Assembly (NCBI RefSeq): GCF_021216675.1
Contig: NZ_CP086120.1
Span: forward strand, 1,776,001-1,840,000
Direction: 5' to 3'
From: Streptomyces gobiensis
GTDB lineage: Bacteria > Actinomycetota > Actinomycetes > Streptomycetales > Streptomycetaceae
DNA length: 64,000 bases
The position numbers and the translations under genes were made by a program. The notes beneath the pieces are model-generated. The model had not been told where the DNA came from, ran no database searches, and saw only the letters and a list, made by a program, of their open reading frames with translations. This document shows positions 47,228 to 57,009 of this stretch, one piece after another; the first letter of the stretch is position 1; each line of letters starts with the position of its first letter.

Positions 47228-49060
47228 TCACCCCGGGTAGACCGGCGCCGAGCCCGTATCCGTGACCTCCTGCCAGTTGGCGTCCCGGGGCAGTCGCACG
47301 ATGCCCTCCTCGGAGTCGGCCAGCAGCGGCTTGTCCTCGTCCTCCGAGGCGGCGATGCCCTTGACGTTATTGACCCCCGGCAGTGTCGGCGGGACCCCGG
47401 CGGAACCGTCCGTCGACATGACGCGCAGCTGCTGCACGCCCCCGGACTCCTTCCCGACGACCACCAGTCGGCTGCCGCCCGCCCAGGACGCCGCCACCAC
47501 GTTCTCCAGCTGCGGAGCGACCGGGCGAAGATCGGTGACCGTCGCGGTCGGCTCTCCCTTGGGGCTGTTCGCCCGCTCGATCCGGCCGAGTTGCAGGGTG
47601 GTCCGCTCGCCGTCCTGGATCAGCAGTGCGATGCGTACGCCGTCCGCCGCCACTCGCAGCGCCTCGATACGTCCCGAACCGAGCCCCGGCACAGCGACGG
47701 TCTCCGGCTTCTCCTCGCCGTCGCGCAGCCGCAGCAGCCGGGACCGGTCCGGATCACGGTCGGCCACCCAGAGATCGCCCAGGCCGTCCCAGCTCGGTGC
47801 GGTCAGCCGGTCGTCCGCCTTCTTGCCCTGGCTGGTCAGCACCGATGCGTCGAAGGGGACATCGATGGAGAGCGGAGCGACATAGAGCGAGCGGCCGTCC
47901 AGCGAGACGCCCGCACCCGTGACCTCGTCGCGGCTCACGGCGACCGATCTCAGCTCGAGCGCCCCCTTGCCGAAGGGGCCCTCGACCGGCACGGCCACGT
48001 CCTGATCCTCGCTCAGGGCCACGAGCCGGCGGCTGCCGTCGACGAAGTACTGTTTCGCGGCCTGGCCATTCAGCAGCCCGGGAGCGTAGGTCTGCGCCTC
48101 GTCGCGGCTCTGCTGGCACAGCTTTCCGCCGTCCTGGTCGGCCAGCGTCACGCCGTTGACCCTGGTCGAGGACTGATGGTCCACGGTGTGCAGCAGCTGG
48201 GCGGCCATCCGGTCACACTGCCGTTTGTCGACACGCGGCCGCTCGCCCTTTCCGGGCAGGGTCAGCCGGGTGGTCAGCGTCCCCGAGTCATCGAAGGACA
48301 GCCGCTGCTGGCCGGGGGCCAGTCGCACGCCGCTCGGGAAGGCCGAGCTCGCCACCGGCTTCAGCCAGTCGGTCGGCCCGTTCAGCAGGGCCTTCACTGT
48401 CTCGGTGACCGGGTCTATCCGGCGGCGCAGATAGACCGGGTCGGCCACCAGGACGTTCCTGCCGCCGGGCACGGCGCTGGCCTCGGGGCCGAGGTTGGCG
48501 AAGTAGTACGTATTGACCGAGCGGTAGATGCGCTGGAAGTCGGACTCGCCCAGGACCAGCCCGTCCGGCAGCTGGCTGATCCGCCACTCGCCGTCCACCC
48601 TGATCAGCCGGAAGCGCTCCAGATAGGCGCTCTCACCCGGGGCGTAGGCGTTCTTGCCGTCCACCTCGGCGATCTGCTCGCCGGTCACCTCGACGCTGTA
48701 CGCGTCTCCGTCGCTGTCGGCCCGGACGCCCGCCGGGGGCACATCGGGCCCGCCCGACACCACGGTGGTCCTGGCGAACGGATCCCAGCGCTTGCCCTCC
48801 TCCTCGGTGAGGTACTGCCGTGCGGTGTCGAAGTTCGCTTCGTCGCTGGTGGTCGCCTCCAGGAAGCCCCGGACGATCTGCCGTGGCTGCTCGCCCTTCT
48901 GCGGGCTCACGCCGAAGACCCGCACCTGAGAGTCGGCTTCCGCCCGCTGCGGCGGGTCGACCCGTTTCACCTCGCCGCCGGACGGCATGGACGCACACCC
49001 GGTGAGCAGCAGGGCGCCCGTGGCCAGCAGGGCTCCGGCGCCGCGCCGGTCAGCCTTCAT
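47228..49060 (-). CDS. lpqB: Lipoprotein LpqB
   Basis: 610 residues. A basic start and hydrophobic core end in LLLTGC, so Cys22 is lipidated. After a short linker comes the GerMN-like domain (about 50-310), then a beta-propeller-like region with repeated Asp/Arg-rich blades. LpqB is the partner of MtrB: in mycobacteria it modulates the MtrAB phosphorelay from outside the membrane. It overlaps mtrB by 11 bases, so they are co-translated. Confidence 0.95.
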   Translation of the reverse strand: MKADRRGAGALLATGALLLTGCASMPSGGEVKRVDPPQRAEADSQVRVFGVSPQKGEQPRQIVRGFLEATTSDEANFDTARQYLTEEEGKRWDPFARTTVVSGGPDVPPAGVRADSDGDAYSVEVTGEQIAEVDGKNAYAPGESAYLERFRLIRVDGEWRISQLPDGLVLGESDFQRIYRSVNTYYFANLGPEASAVPGGRNVLVADPVYLRRRIDPVTETVKALLNGPTDWLKPVASSAFPSGVRLAPGQQRLSFDDSGTLTTRLTLPGKGERPRVDKRQCDRMAAQLLHTVDHQSSTRVNGVTLADQDGGKLCQQSRDEAQTYAPGLLNGQAAKQYFVDGSRRLVALSEDQDVAVPVEGPFGKGALELRSVAVSRDEVTGAGVSLDGRSLYVAPLSIDVPFDASVLTSQGKKADDRLTAPSWDGLGDLWVADRDPDRSRLLRLRDGEEKPETVAVPGLGSGRIEALRVAADGVRIALLIQDGERTTLQLGRIERANSPKGEPTATVTDLRPVAPQLENVVAASWAGGSRLVVVGKESGGVQQLRVMSTDGSAGVPPTLPGVNNVKGIAASEDEDKPLLADSEEGIVRLPRDANWQEVTDTGSAPVYPG

Positions 49061-50948
49061 GGTCGCTCTCTTCCACGCTGTCCGTCCGCCCGGCGGGCAG
49101 CGCCGTCACCGGGGTGCGGGTCTGGGTCGGGATGGCGCCGTCCAGCACGCGGTTGCGCCGTGAGTCGGAGGGCTCCAGGGGTATCGGGGAGCCGCGCAGG
49201 CACTCCCCCGCGGCGCTGGGCAGGGTGAGCCGGAACTGGGAACCGCCGCCCGGCTCGCCCCAGGCCTGCAGCCAGCCGCCGTGCAGCCGGGCGTCCTCGA
49301 CAGCGATCGACAGGCCGAGCCCGGTGCCGCCGGTGGTACGGGCACGGGCGGGATCGGCGCGCCAGAAGCGGTTGAAGACCCGCTGGGCCTCGCCTGGCTT
49401 GAGGCCGACGCCGTAGTCACGCACGGCCACGGCGACAGCGCCGCCGCTCTGCGCGAGCCGGATCACAACATCGTGGCCCTCACCGTGCTCGACGGCGTTG
49501 ACGACCAGGTTGCGCAGCACCCGCTCGACACGTCTGGCGTCGGCTTCGGCGATCACCGGCAGCTCACCGCCGACGACGAGGAGGCGGCTGCCCTTGGCGT
49601 CCGCGAGCGGCTGAGCGCCCTCGACCACCCGGTGCGCCACCTCCCGCAGATCGGTGGGCGCGGGCTCCAGGGCGGCGGCTCCGGCGTCAAAGCGGCTGAT
49701 CTCCAGCAGATCCGCGAGCAGCGACTCAAAGCGGTCGAGCTGGCCGAGCAGTAGCTCAGCGGAGCGGGCGGTCGCCGGGTCGAATTCGTCGCGCGCCTCA
49801 TGGATCACATCGGCGGCCATCCGGACGGTGGTCAGCGGCGTGCGCAGCTCATGTGAGACATCGGAGACGAAGCGGCGCTGCATCCGGGACAGCTCCTCCA
49901 GCTCCTGGATCTTGAGCTGCAGGTTCTGTGCCATCTTGTTGAACGCCTCGCCGAGCCGGGCGATGTCGTCCTCGCCGGTGACTTTCATACGTTCCTGAAG
50001 CCGCCCGGCGGCGAGCCGTTCGGAGATTCCAGCGGCCATCCGGACCGGGGTGACCACCTGGCGTACGACGAGCCAGGCGATGGCGCCCAGCAGCACCACC
50101 ACGAAGACCCCCGCGGTTGCCAGCGTCCCCTTCACCAGGGCCAGGGACTTCTCCTCCTGGCTGAACGGGAAGAGGTAGTAGAGCTGATACGGATTGCCGT
50201 TGGCATCGCTGAGCCGCTTACCGACGATCAGTGCGGGCTCGGTACTGCCACCGGTCCGGACGATCTCCGCGTACTGCTGATGCGTCCCGGCGTGCTTGTC
50301 CAGCGCCCCGCGCAGCTCGGCGGGCACGCTCTCCTCCGGGCGCACATCCCCGGAGGCCCGTGGGCCGCGCGTATTGGTGTTCTCATCACCGACGAACGGG
50401 GCCGTGTCATCGTTGGAGCTGAGCGCGACGACCGAGTAGACACCCTGGCCGCCGCTGGCGAGCTGCTGGACCAGCTGGGTCAGCCAGGCTCCGGAATTCT
50501 GCGTACTGCGGGCGGTGCCACCGCCCTCACCGGCGCCCTCACCGTTGCTCGCGCTGTCAGCCATCTCCGTGGCGACCGCGAAGCCTCCCGCCGCCTGGCT
50601 CTGCGCTGCCTGCTGCTTGGCGTCCAGCAGGCCGTTGCGGACCTGGCCGATGACGACGAGGCCGAGCAGCAGCACCACAGCGAGCGACATCAGCAGGGTG
50701 GTGGCGACCACACGCAGCTGGATATTGCGCCGCCACAGCCGCATAGCGGCCAGTAGCGGGCGGCGTACCCAGCGGACAAACATCCGGACCATGGGATGAG
50801 CCCGACTACCGGTCGCCCCTTCGGAGAGCAGCCCGTCGGGGAAGAGATACCCACCCCGCCACATTTGCCTAAATACGGACATTACGGACTTTTGATCCGC
50901 GGCTCCCCCCGCCTGCCTGCCCTGCGGAGTGGAACCGTGCCCGGACAT
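49050..50948 (-). CDS. mtrB: Sensor histidine kinase MtrB
   Basis: 632 residues. TM1 lies near 80-104 and TM2 near 285-310, with a large extracellular sensor domain between. HAMP follows TM2. The HisKA box is FVSDVSHELRTPLT, the N box NLVVNAVEHGEG, and the G boxes DYGVGL and GGTGLGLSI. It phosphorylates MtrA. The start ATG is 2 bases after the mtrA stop codon. The C-terminal 50 residues are unstructured and overlap the lpqB start. Confidence 0.95.
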   Translation of the reverse strand: MSGHGSTPQGRQAGGAADQKSVMSVFRQMWRGGYLFPDGLLSEGATGSRAHPMVRMFVRWVRRPLLAAMRLWRRNIQLRVVATTLLMSLAVVLLLGLVVIGQVRNGLLDAKQQAAQSQAAGGFAVATEMADSASNGEGAGEGGGTARSTQNSGAWLTQLVQQLASGGQGVYSVVALSSNDDTAPFVGDENTNTRGPRASGDVRPEESVPAELRGALDKHAGTHQQYAEIVRTGGSTEPALIVGKRLSDANGNPYQLYYLFPFSQEEKSLALVKGTLATAGVFVVVLLGAIAWLVVRQVVTPVRMAAGISERLAAGRLQERMKVTGEDDIARLGEAFNKMAQNLQLKIQELEELSRMQRRFVSDVSHELRTPLTTVRMAADVIHEARDEFDPATARSAELLLGQLDRFESLLADLLEISRFDAGAAALEPAPTDLREVAHRVVEGAQPLADAKGSRLLVVGGELPVIAEADARRVERVLRNLVVNAVEHGEGHDVVIRLAQSGGAVAVAVRDYGVGLKPGEAQRVFNRFWRADPARARTTGGTGLGLSIAVEDARLHGGWLQAWGEPGGGSQFRLTLPSAAGECLRGSPIPLEPSDSRRNRVLDGAIPTQTRTPVTALPAGRTDSVEESDHEG

Positions 50949-50950
50949 GA

Positions 50951-51628
50951 TCAGCTCGGCCCGGCCTTGTATCCCACGCCGCGCACGGTCACCACGATCT
51001 CCGGCCGCTCCGGGTCCTTCTCCACCTTGGAGCGCAGCCGCTGCACATGGACATTGACCAGCCGGGTGTCGGCCGCGTGGCGGTAACCCCAGACCTGCTC
51101 CAGCAGTACCTCACGGGTGAAGACCTGCCACGGCTTACGGGCCAGCGCGACCAGCAGATCGAACTCCAGCGGCGTCAGTGCGATCGACTGCCCGTTCCGC
51201 TTCACCGAGTGCCCCGCCACATCGATCACCAGATCGCCGATGGCGAGCTGCTCCGGCGTGGGCTCCTCCGAGCGTCGCAGCCGTGCCCTGATCCGGGCCA
51301 CCAGCTCCTTCGGCTTGAACGGCTTGACGATGTAGTCATCGGCCCCGGACTCCAGCCCGACCACGACATCGACCGTGTCGGTCTTCGCCGTGAGCATCAC
51401 GATCGGCACTCCGGACTCAGCCCGTATCAGCCGGCACACCTCAATGCCGTCCCGGCCGGGCAGCATCAAATCGAGCAGCACCAGGTCGGGTTTGGTCTCA
51501 CGGAACGCGGCGAGCGCCTTGTCGCCGTCCGAGACAAACGATGGTTCAAAGCCTTCGCCGCGCAACACGATGCCAAGCATCTCTGCCAGTGCGGTGTCGT
51601 CGTCGACGACAAGGACGCGTCCCTTCAT
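50951..51628 (-). CDS. mtrA: Response regulator MtrA
   Basis: 225 residues. The receiver domain has DDDTAL and the phosphoacceptor Asp53 in VLLDLMLPGRDG, with Lys in VKPFKP. The C-terminal OmpR/PhoB winged helix ends LVNVHVQRLRSKVE. MtrA is the central regulator of development, cell wall and antibiotic genes in Streptomyces. Its ATG overlaps the mtnA stop codon as ATGA, so it is translationally coupled to an enzyme of methionine salvage. Confidence 0.97.
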   Translation of the reverse strand: MKGRVLVVDDDTALAEMLGIVLRGEGFEPSFVSDGDKALAAFRETKPDLVLLDLMLPGRDGIEVCRLIRAESGVPIVMLTAKTDTVDVVVGLESGADDYIVKPFKPKELVARIRARLRRSEEPTPEQLAIGDLVIDVAGHSVKRNGQSIALTPLEFDLLVALARKPWQVFTREVLLEQVWGYRHAADTRLVNVHVQRLRSKVEKDPERPEIVVTVRGVGYKAGPS

Positions 51629-52737
51629 GAGTTCATCATCCCATTACCTGATCGTGATGTTCCCGCACGTGAGATGGAACACAGTTCCGCCAGCCCGGAG
51701 GGGGTCACCGGCGACACCGCACCCGCCTCCGTGACGATCGCCGTGATCAGCTCTGGCGGGGTCACATCAAAGGCCGGGTTGTACGCCTGAGGACCCGCCG
51801 GAGCCACCGGCACACCCGGCACAAGCTCCGTGACCTCCCGGCCCGCACGCTGCTCCACCTCGATCGCCGCCCCGTGCTCAGTCTCCAGATCCACCGTGGT
51901 CAGCGGCGCCACCACGATGAACGGCACATGGTGATAGCGCGCCAGCACCGCGAGCGGATAGCTCCCCACCTTGTTGGCCACGGAGCCGTCCGCCGCGATC
52001 CGGTCAGCCCCGATCAGCACCGCGTCCACCTCTCCCGCCGCGAAGAGCGACCCGGCCGCGCTATCCGTGAGCAGGCTGTACGTCATCCCCTCCCGCGCCG
52101 CCTCGTAAGCGGTCAGCCGCGCCCCCTGCAACAGCGGTCTGGTCTCGTCCACCCACAGCCTGCGCAGCTCGCCCGCCCGGTGCACGGCCCGTACGACCCC
52201 CAGGGCGGTGCCCTCACCCCCGGACACCAGCGCCCCCGTATTGCAGTGCGTAAGGATCCGGTGGCCACCGCCCGGCAAGAGCTCCCGCAGGAGCGCCCAG
52301 CCATGCTCCGCCATCCGGGCACTGGCCTCGATGTCCTCCCGGTGCAGCGCCCGGGCCTCCGCGAGCGCCACCGCCGCCGCACGCTCAGACCCCGCGCCCG
52401 CGTCCAGCGCCCCCTGATACGCCCCGGTAACACGCCGCACGCCATAGCCGAGGTTGACCGCGGTCGGCCTGGCATGCGCCAGCTGCTTGGCCGCCTCCTC
52501 CACGTCATAGCCACGGGCCGCAGCCAGCGCGATGCCATACCCGCCCGCGATCCCCAGCAGCGGAGCACCCCGCACCGTAAGCGAACGTATTGCCCCCACC
52601 AGAGCCAGCACGTCCGTACAGAGGAACTCCCGCTCCTCGGTGGGCAACCGAGTCTGGTCAAGCAGCACCACGACCGGCCCCTCGGGCAGCTCCTCCCATC
52701 GCAGCACCGGTACAACGGTCGTATCGTGATCAGCCAT
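51625..52737 (-). CDS. mtnA: Methylthioribose-1-phosphate isomerase
   Basis: 370 residues from the ATG at 52737; the frame upstream is open but without conserved sequence. The family signatures are LTVRGAPLLGIAGGYG, ILTHCNTGAL (catalytic Cys), VDETRPLLQGARLTAYE and IGADRIAADGSVANKVGSY (catalytic Asp). It converts methylthioribose-1-phosphate to methylthioribulose-1-phosphate in methionine salvage. No other mtn gene adjoins. Divergent from the multi-TM protein, 110 bp away. Confidence 0.96.
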   Translation of the reverse strand: MADHDTTVVPVLRWEELPEGPVVVLLDQTRLPTEEREFLCTDVLALVGAIRSLTVRGAPLLGIAGGYGIALAAARGYDVEEAAKQLAHARPTAVNLGYGVRRVTGAYQGALDAGAGSERAAAVALAEARALHREDIEASARMAEHGWALLRELLPGGGHRILTHCNTGALVSGGEGTALGVVRAVHRAGELRRLWVDETRPLLQGARLTAYEAAREGMTYSLLTDSAAGSLFAAGEVDAVLIGADRIAADGSVANKVGSYPLAVLARYHHVPFIVVAPLTTVDLETEHGAAIEVEQRAGREVTELVPGVPVAPAGPQAYNPAFDVTPPELITAIVTEAGAVSPVTPSGLAELCSISRAGTSRSGNGMMNS

Positions 52738-52847
52738 TCGCCCAGTCTGCACGCTCGGCGGCCTGAGGGGCAGGGCCCGATACATCCGGCCGCCCACCGT
52801 GGCACGATGGCAGCCAACCAGTGCCCCCGCGACCGAGGTGAACCGCA

Positions 52848-54101
52848 GTGAATGAGTCTCCGGGCTGGACCTCGCCCGGGCCTTCCCCTTCCGATCCCTC
52901 CGGCGACCGGGACCGGGATCAGGACCGGGACCAGACGGCATCCGGCAACGCCCCCAAGGCACCCGCTCAGCAGCAGCCCACGGGCTGGTCGGCACAGCAG
53001 CCCCCACCCGCCAGTCAGGGCTGGGGCGTACCGGGTGCGCCTCAGCCGGGGCAGCAGCCGGGACAGCCGGGCGGGTGGAACACCAACTGGCAGCAAGCAC
53101 CCGCCGCCAAGCCCGGGGTGATCCCGCTGCGTCCACTCGGCGTCGGCGAGATCCTCGATGGCGCCGTATCCACCATGCGCGCCCACTGGCGGCCGGTGCT
53201 CGGCATCGCGCTGGGAGTCGCCGTCGTGATCCAGCTGGTGTCCACTGTTGTCACCGGCGTGTGGTTCCGGGACAACGGCAGCCTTGAGGCCCTGCAGAAC
53301 AACCCCAACCCCACGACCGACGAGATCCTGGACGCCGTCAACGGCACACTGAGCAGTCAGAGCATCACCTTGCTGGCCACGATGCTCGGCACGGTCATCG
53401 CCACCGCGTTGCTCACCATCGTGGTCAGCCGCGCCGTCCTGGGCCGACCGGTCTCCATCGGAGAGGCCTGGCGGGAGGCACGGCCCCTGCTGCTGCGGTT
53501 GCTCGGTCTGTCGTTTCTGGTTCTGCTGATCGTCATCGGCGCGCTCGTCCTGGGCTTCGTGCCGGGCCTTCTGCTCGCCGCCGCCGGTTCCCCCGGCAGC
53601 GGAGCCGCACTGGGCCTCCTCGGCGGTCTCGGCGGCATCGTGGTCGCGGTATGGCTGTGGGTCCGCTTCGCGCTCTCCGCTCCCGCGCTGATGCTGGAGA
53701 GGCAGGGCGTCATCACCTCGCTGCGCCGCTCCGCCAAGCTCGTACGCGGCTCCTGGTGGCGGATCTTCGGCATCCTGGCCCTCACCCTGATCCTGGTCAC
53801 CGTCATCGAGTTCATCGTGTCGATCCCCACCGCCCTGCTGGCCGCCATAGTGGGCGGCGAAGGCGTTGGCGGACTGCTGACCGGCGAGGTCACCAGCTTC
53901 ACCTGGCCCTACCTGATCGTCATCGGCATCGGTGCGGTCATCGCCGCCACCATCACCCTCCCGCTCAGCGCCGGTGTGACCGCGCTGCTCTACATCGACC
54001 GCCGCATCCGGCGCGAAGCGCTCGACCTCGAACTGGCCCGCGCCGCAGGCGTCCCCGGGTACACCACCCAGCAGCCCGGCGACTCCGCGCCAGGGAGCTG
54101 A
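52848..54101 (+). CDS. Multi-TM protein (GDPD-membrane/DUF7847-like)
   Basis: 417 residues from a GTG. The first 90 residues are Pro/Gln/Gly-rich and cytoplasmic. IPLRPLGVGEILDGAVSTMRAHW opens a membrane domain with about six TM segments (near 118-140, 177-200, 225-245, 253-275, 310-335 and 350-375). The family is often labelled glycerophosphodiester phosphodiesterase membrane domain, but no phosphodiesterase catalytic part is present. It is the first gene of a coupled five-gene operon. The role is unknown. Confidence 0.85.
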   Translation: MNESPGWTSPGPSPSDPSGDRDRDQDRDQTASGNAPKAPAQQQPTGWSAQQPPPASQGWGVPGAPQPGQQPGQPGGWNTNWQQAPAAKPGVIPLRPLGVGEILDGAVSTMRAHWRPVLGIALGVAVVIQLVSTVVTGVWFRDNGSLEALQNNPNPTTDEILDAVNGTLSSQSITLLATMLGTVIATALLTIVVSRAVLGRPVSIGEAWREARPLLLRLLGLSFLVLLIVIGALVLGFVPGLLLAAAGSPGSGAALGLLGGLGGIVVAVWLWVRFALSAPALMLERQGVITSLRRSAKLVRGSWWRIFGILALTLILVTVIEFIVSIPTALLAAIVGGEGVGGLLTGEVTSFTWPYLIVIGIGAVIAATITLPLSAGVTALLYIDRRIRREALDLELARAAGVPGYTTQQPGDSAPGS

Positions 54102-54105
54102 TGCG

Positions 54106-54786
54106 ATGACGGGAGTGATGAGGAGGCTGTCGGACGACGAAGTGCCCGTCGTCATCGACCGGGACACCGCCCGGGACGCCGCCGAGCGTGAGCTGTCCAA
54201 GCCGATGTACCACGAGAACGATCCCGGACCACTGCGCCGTGCGCTGGACTGGTTCCTGGAGCGTGCCGGCGACCTCCTCAACTCCGCCGCCGGAATCACC
54301 CCCGGCGGCTGGGTCGGCCTCCTCACGGTCGCCCTCCTCGTGGTGCTGCTCATCGTGGCCCTCCGGCTGCGCCTCGGCGCCCTGCGCCCGGCGCCCGACA
54401 CCGGGGACAGCACCCTCTTCGACGACCGCCCGCGCAGCGCCGCCGAGCACCGCGCCGCAGCCGAACGGCACGCGGCCGCCAGCCGCTGGAGCGAGGCCGT
54501 CCAGGAACGGATGCGCGCCGTCGTCCGCTCCCTCGAAGAGCGCACCCTGCTCGACCCCCGCCCCGGCCGCACCGCCGACGAGGCCGCCGCCGAAGCCGGA
54601 CAAGCACTCCCCGAACACGCCACGGCACTGCGCACGGCCGCCCTTTCCTTCGACGAAGTCACATACGCCGGCCGCCCGGCGAACCCATCGGCATACGCGG
54701 AACTACGAGACCTGGACACCGCGCTGGCGCGGACCAAGCCCCAACTCCCCTCCGCGACAGCGGCCGGGAACGGGGACACCCCATGA
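54106..54786 (+). CDS. DUF4129 domain protein
   Basis: 226 residues. One TM segment (about 66-87) is followed by the DUF4129 domain (about 105-210): AAERHAAASRWSEAVQERMRAVVR, RTADEAAAEAG and FDEVTYAGRPANPSAY. The charged N-terminus has LDWFLERAGDLL. DUF4129 recurs beside MoxR/DUF58 genes in actinobacteria. It starts 5 bases after the previous stop and overlaps the next gene by ATGA. Function unknown. Confidence 0.87.
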   Translation: MTGVMRRLSDDEVPVVIDRDTARDAAERELSKPMYHENDPGPLRRALDWFLERAGDLLNSAAGITPGGWVGLLTVALLVVLLIVALRLRLGALRPAPDTGDSTLFDDRPRSAAEHRAAAERHAAASRWSEAVQERMRAVVRSLEERTLLDPRPGRTADEAAAEAGQALPEHATALRTAALSFDEVTYAGRPANPSAYAELRDLDTALARTKPQLPSATAAGNGDTP

Positions 54787-56024
54787 CCCCAACCCGGCCC
54801 CCCGCCACCTCGACCGGCGCGTCGACCGCCACCTCGGCATCGCTCGCCCCCACGGCCCGACAGCTGTGGACCCGCTCTCGTGGCCTGCTGCTGGCCGTCG
54901 TCATCCTGATCGTGGCCGGGGTGATCATCGCCGTCATCCGCTCCGGTGAGCAGCACGGCCTGCTCGACCCCCGGTCCGCCGACCGTTTCGGCAGCCGGGC
55001 CACCGCGGAACTCCTCAGTGACCGGGGCGTGGACACGACCGTGGTGACGACGACCGAGGACGCCGCGGCGGCGGCGGGCCCGGACACCACGCTGCTCATC
55101 ACCAGCCCCGACATGCTGAGCGGCCGCCAGCTGTCCACCTTGCGGGCCGCCACATCGAACAGCGGCGCCCGCACCCTCCTCATCGCCCCCGGCCCCACCT
55201 CGGTCAGCAAACTCACCCCCAAGGTGCGAGCCGTCAAACCGGCTGAGGTCACCACGCGATCCCCGGGCTGCGACGCCCCCTTCGCCAGGCGAGCGGGCGA
55301 CGCCGAACTCGGCGGCATCACCTACACCACCTCCGCCGACCCCGTCGACGCCTGTTACATCAGCGATGAGCTGCCCACCCTGCTGCGGCTGCCCGACGCC
55401 TCCGGCAACGGCGACACCGTGGTGGCCGGTGCCCCCGACTTCCTCTACAACCACCGCCTCGATCAGCACGGCAACGCCTCGCTGGCCCTGCAACTCCTCG
55501 GTTCCCGACCGCAACTCGTCTGGTACCTCCCTTCCCTTGCCGACCCCGCCGCCGAAGACACCGGCGATGAGGGCCTTTTCGATCTCGTTCCGGCAGGCTG
55601 GCGCTGGGGCATCCTCCAACTCGCCATCGCTGTCGTACTCGCCGCTCTCTGGCGCGCCCGGCGCCTTGGCCCCCTGGTCCCCGAACGGCTGCCGGTCGCC
55701 GTCCGCGCCTCCGAAGCGACCGAAGGCCGCGCCCGGCTCTACCGGCAGGCAGGCGCCCGCGACCGGGCGGCCGAAGCCCTGCGCTCCGCCACCCGCACCC
55801 GCCTCGCCCCCCTCGTCGGTATCCCGGCAGCCCAGGCACATACACCGGAGTCCCTTGCTCCCGCCCTCGCCGCGCACACTGGTGAGGACAGCTCCAGCGT
55901 GCGCACCCTTCTGTTCGGCCCGGCCCCCACCGACGACACCGCTCTCGTCCGCCTCGCTGACGAGCTCGACCGTCTCGAACGACGCATCACCCCATCTCCG
56001 AGAGACAAGGACCGCCCTTCGTGA
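54783..56024 (+). CDS. DUF4350 domain membrane protein
   Basis: 413 residues. TM1 near 35-58; an extracellular DUF4350 domain (about 62-265) with SADRFGSRATAELLSDRGVDTTVV and LLITSPDMLSGRQL, the pattern of GATase-like folds without the catalytic Cys; TM2 near 275-296; a cytoplasmic tail of about 110 residues with SEATEGRARLYRQAGARDRAAE. It overlaps DUF4129 and MoxR by 4 bases each. Function unknown. Confidence 0.87.
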   Translation: MTPTRPPATSTGASTATSASLAPTARQLWTRSRGLLLAVVILIVAGVIIAVIRSGEQHGLLDPRSADRFGSRATAELLSDRGVDTTVVTTTEDAAAAAGPDTTLLITSPDMLSGRQLSTLRAATSNSGARTLLIAPGPTSVSKLTPKVRAVKPAEVTTRSPGCDAPFARRAGDAELGGITYTTSADPVDACYISDELPTLLRLPDASGNGDTVVAGAPDFLYNHRLDQHGNASLALQLLGSRPQLVWYLPSLADPAAEDTGDEGLFDLVPAGWRWGILQLAIAVVLAALWRARRLGPLVPERLPVAVRASEATEGRARLYRQAGARDRAAEALRSATRTRLAPLVGIPAAQAHTPESLAPALAAHTGEDSSSVRTLLFGPAPTDDTALVRLADELDRLERRITPSPRDKDRPS

Positions 56025-56986
56025 GCGCCCCTTCCCCAGACAGCGCCCGCGCCGCCCTCGAAACCCTGCGCGGCGAGATCGCCAAGGCCGTGGTCGGCCA
56101 GGACGCCGCCGTCACCGGACTCGTCGTCGCCCTGCTCTGCCGTGGTCATGTCCTGCTCGAGGGTGTCCCCGGCGTCGCGAAGACCCTGCTCGTACGTACC
56201 TTGGCGGCCACGCTCAAACTCGACACCAAGCGCGTACAGTTCACCCCCGATCTGATGCCGAGCGATGTCACGGGCTCGCTCATCTACGACGCCCGTACCG
56301 CCGAGTTCTCCTTCCAGCCCGGCCCGGTCTTCACCAATCTCCTGCTCGCCGATGAGATCAACCGCACCCCGCCGAAGACCCAGGCCTCGCTGCTGGAGGC
56401 CATGGAAGAACGCCAGGTCTCCGTCGACGGCACCGCCCGTCTGCTCCCCGAACCCTTCCTGGTAGCCGCCACCCAGAACCCGGTCGAGTACGAGGGCACA
56501 TACCCCCTCCCCGAGGCCCAACTCGACCGCTTCCTGCTCAAGCTGACGGTCCCGCTGCCCACCCGGCAGGACGAGATCAATGTCCTCACCCGCCATGCCG
56601 AGGGTTTCGACCCCCGCGACCTGGAAGCTGCGGGCATCCGCCCCGTGGCGGGCCCCACCGAGCTTGACGCCGCCCGCGCCGCTGTCGCCAAGACCTCGAT
56701 CTCCCCTGAGATCACCGGCTATGTCGTCGATATCTGCCGAGCCACCCGTGATTCCCCCTCACTCGCTCTCGGTGTCTCTCCCCGTGGCGCCACCGCACTG
56801 CTCTCCACCGCCCGCGCGTGGGCCTGGCTCACCGGCCGGGACTACGTCATCCCTGATGACGTCAAAGCGCTCGCTCTTCCCACCCTCCGGCACCGCATCC
56901 AGCTCCGCCCCGAGGCCGAGATGGAGGGTGTCACCGCCGACAGCGTGATCAACTCGATCCTCGCCCACGTCCCCGTGCCCCGCTGA
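56021..56986 (+). CDS. MoxR family AAA ATPase
   Basis: 321 residues from a GTG. Walker A GVPGVAKT, Walker B LLLADEINRTPPKTQ, sensor region ATQNPVEYEGTYPLPEAQLDRFLL. MoxR ATPases are chaperones that usually work with von Willebrand A-type or DUF58 partners to insert cofactors or remodel complexes. Its direct neighbour is the DUF58 gene (23 bp downstream). Confidence 0.95.
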   Translation: MSAPSPDSARAALETLRGEIAKAVVGQDAAVTGLVVALLCRGHVLLEGVPGVAKTLLVRTLAATLKLDTKRVQFTPDLMPSDVTGSLIYDARTAEFSFQPGPVFTNLLLADEINRTPPKTQASLLEAMEERQVSVDGTARLLPEPFLVAATQNPVEYEGTYPLPEAQLDRFLLKLTVPLPTRQDEINVLTRHAEGFDPRDLEAAGIRPVAGPTELDAARAAVAKTSISPEITGYVVDICRATRDSPSLALGVSPRGATALLSTARAWAWLTGRDYVIPDDVKALALPTLRHRIQLRPEAEMEGVTADSVINSILAHVPVPR

Positions 56987-57009
56987 GACGACGCGAGTTG
57001 AATTGATCC

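Noticed and set aside
52113..55877. A 1254-codon minus-strand frame
   Set aside because: It mirrors mtnA and the DUF4129/DUF4350 operon; low-complexity Gly/Arg/Ala translation, typical of antisense frames in GC-rich DNA.
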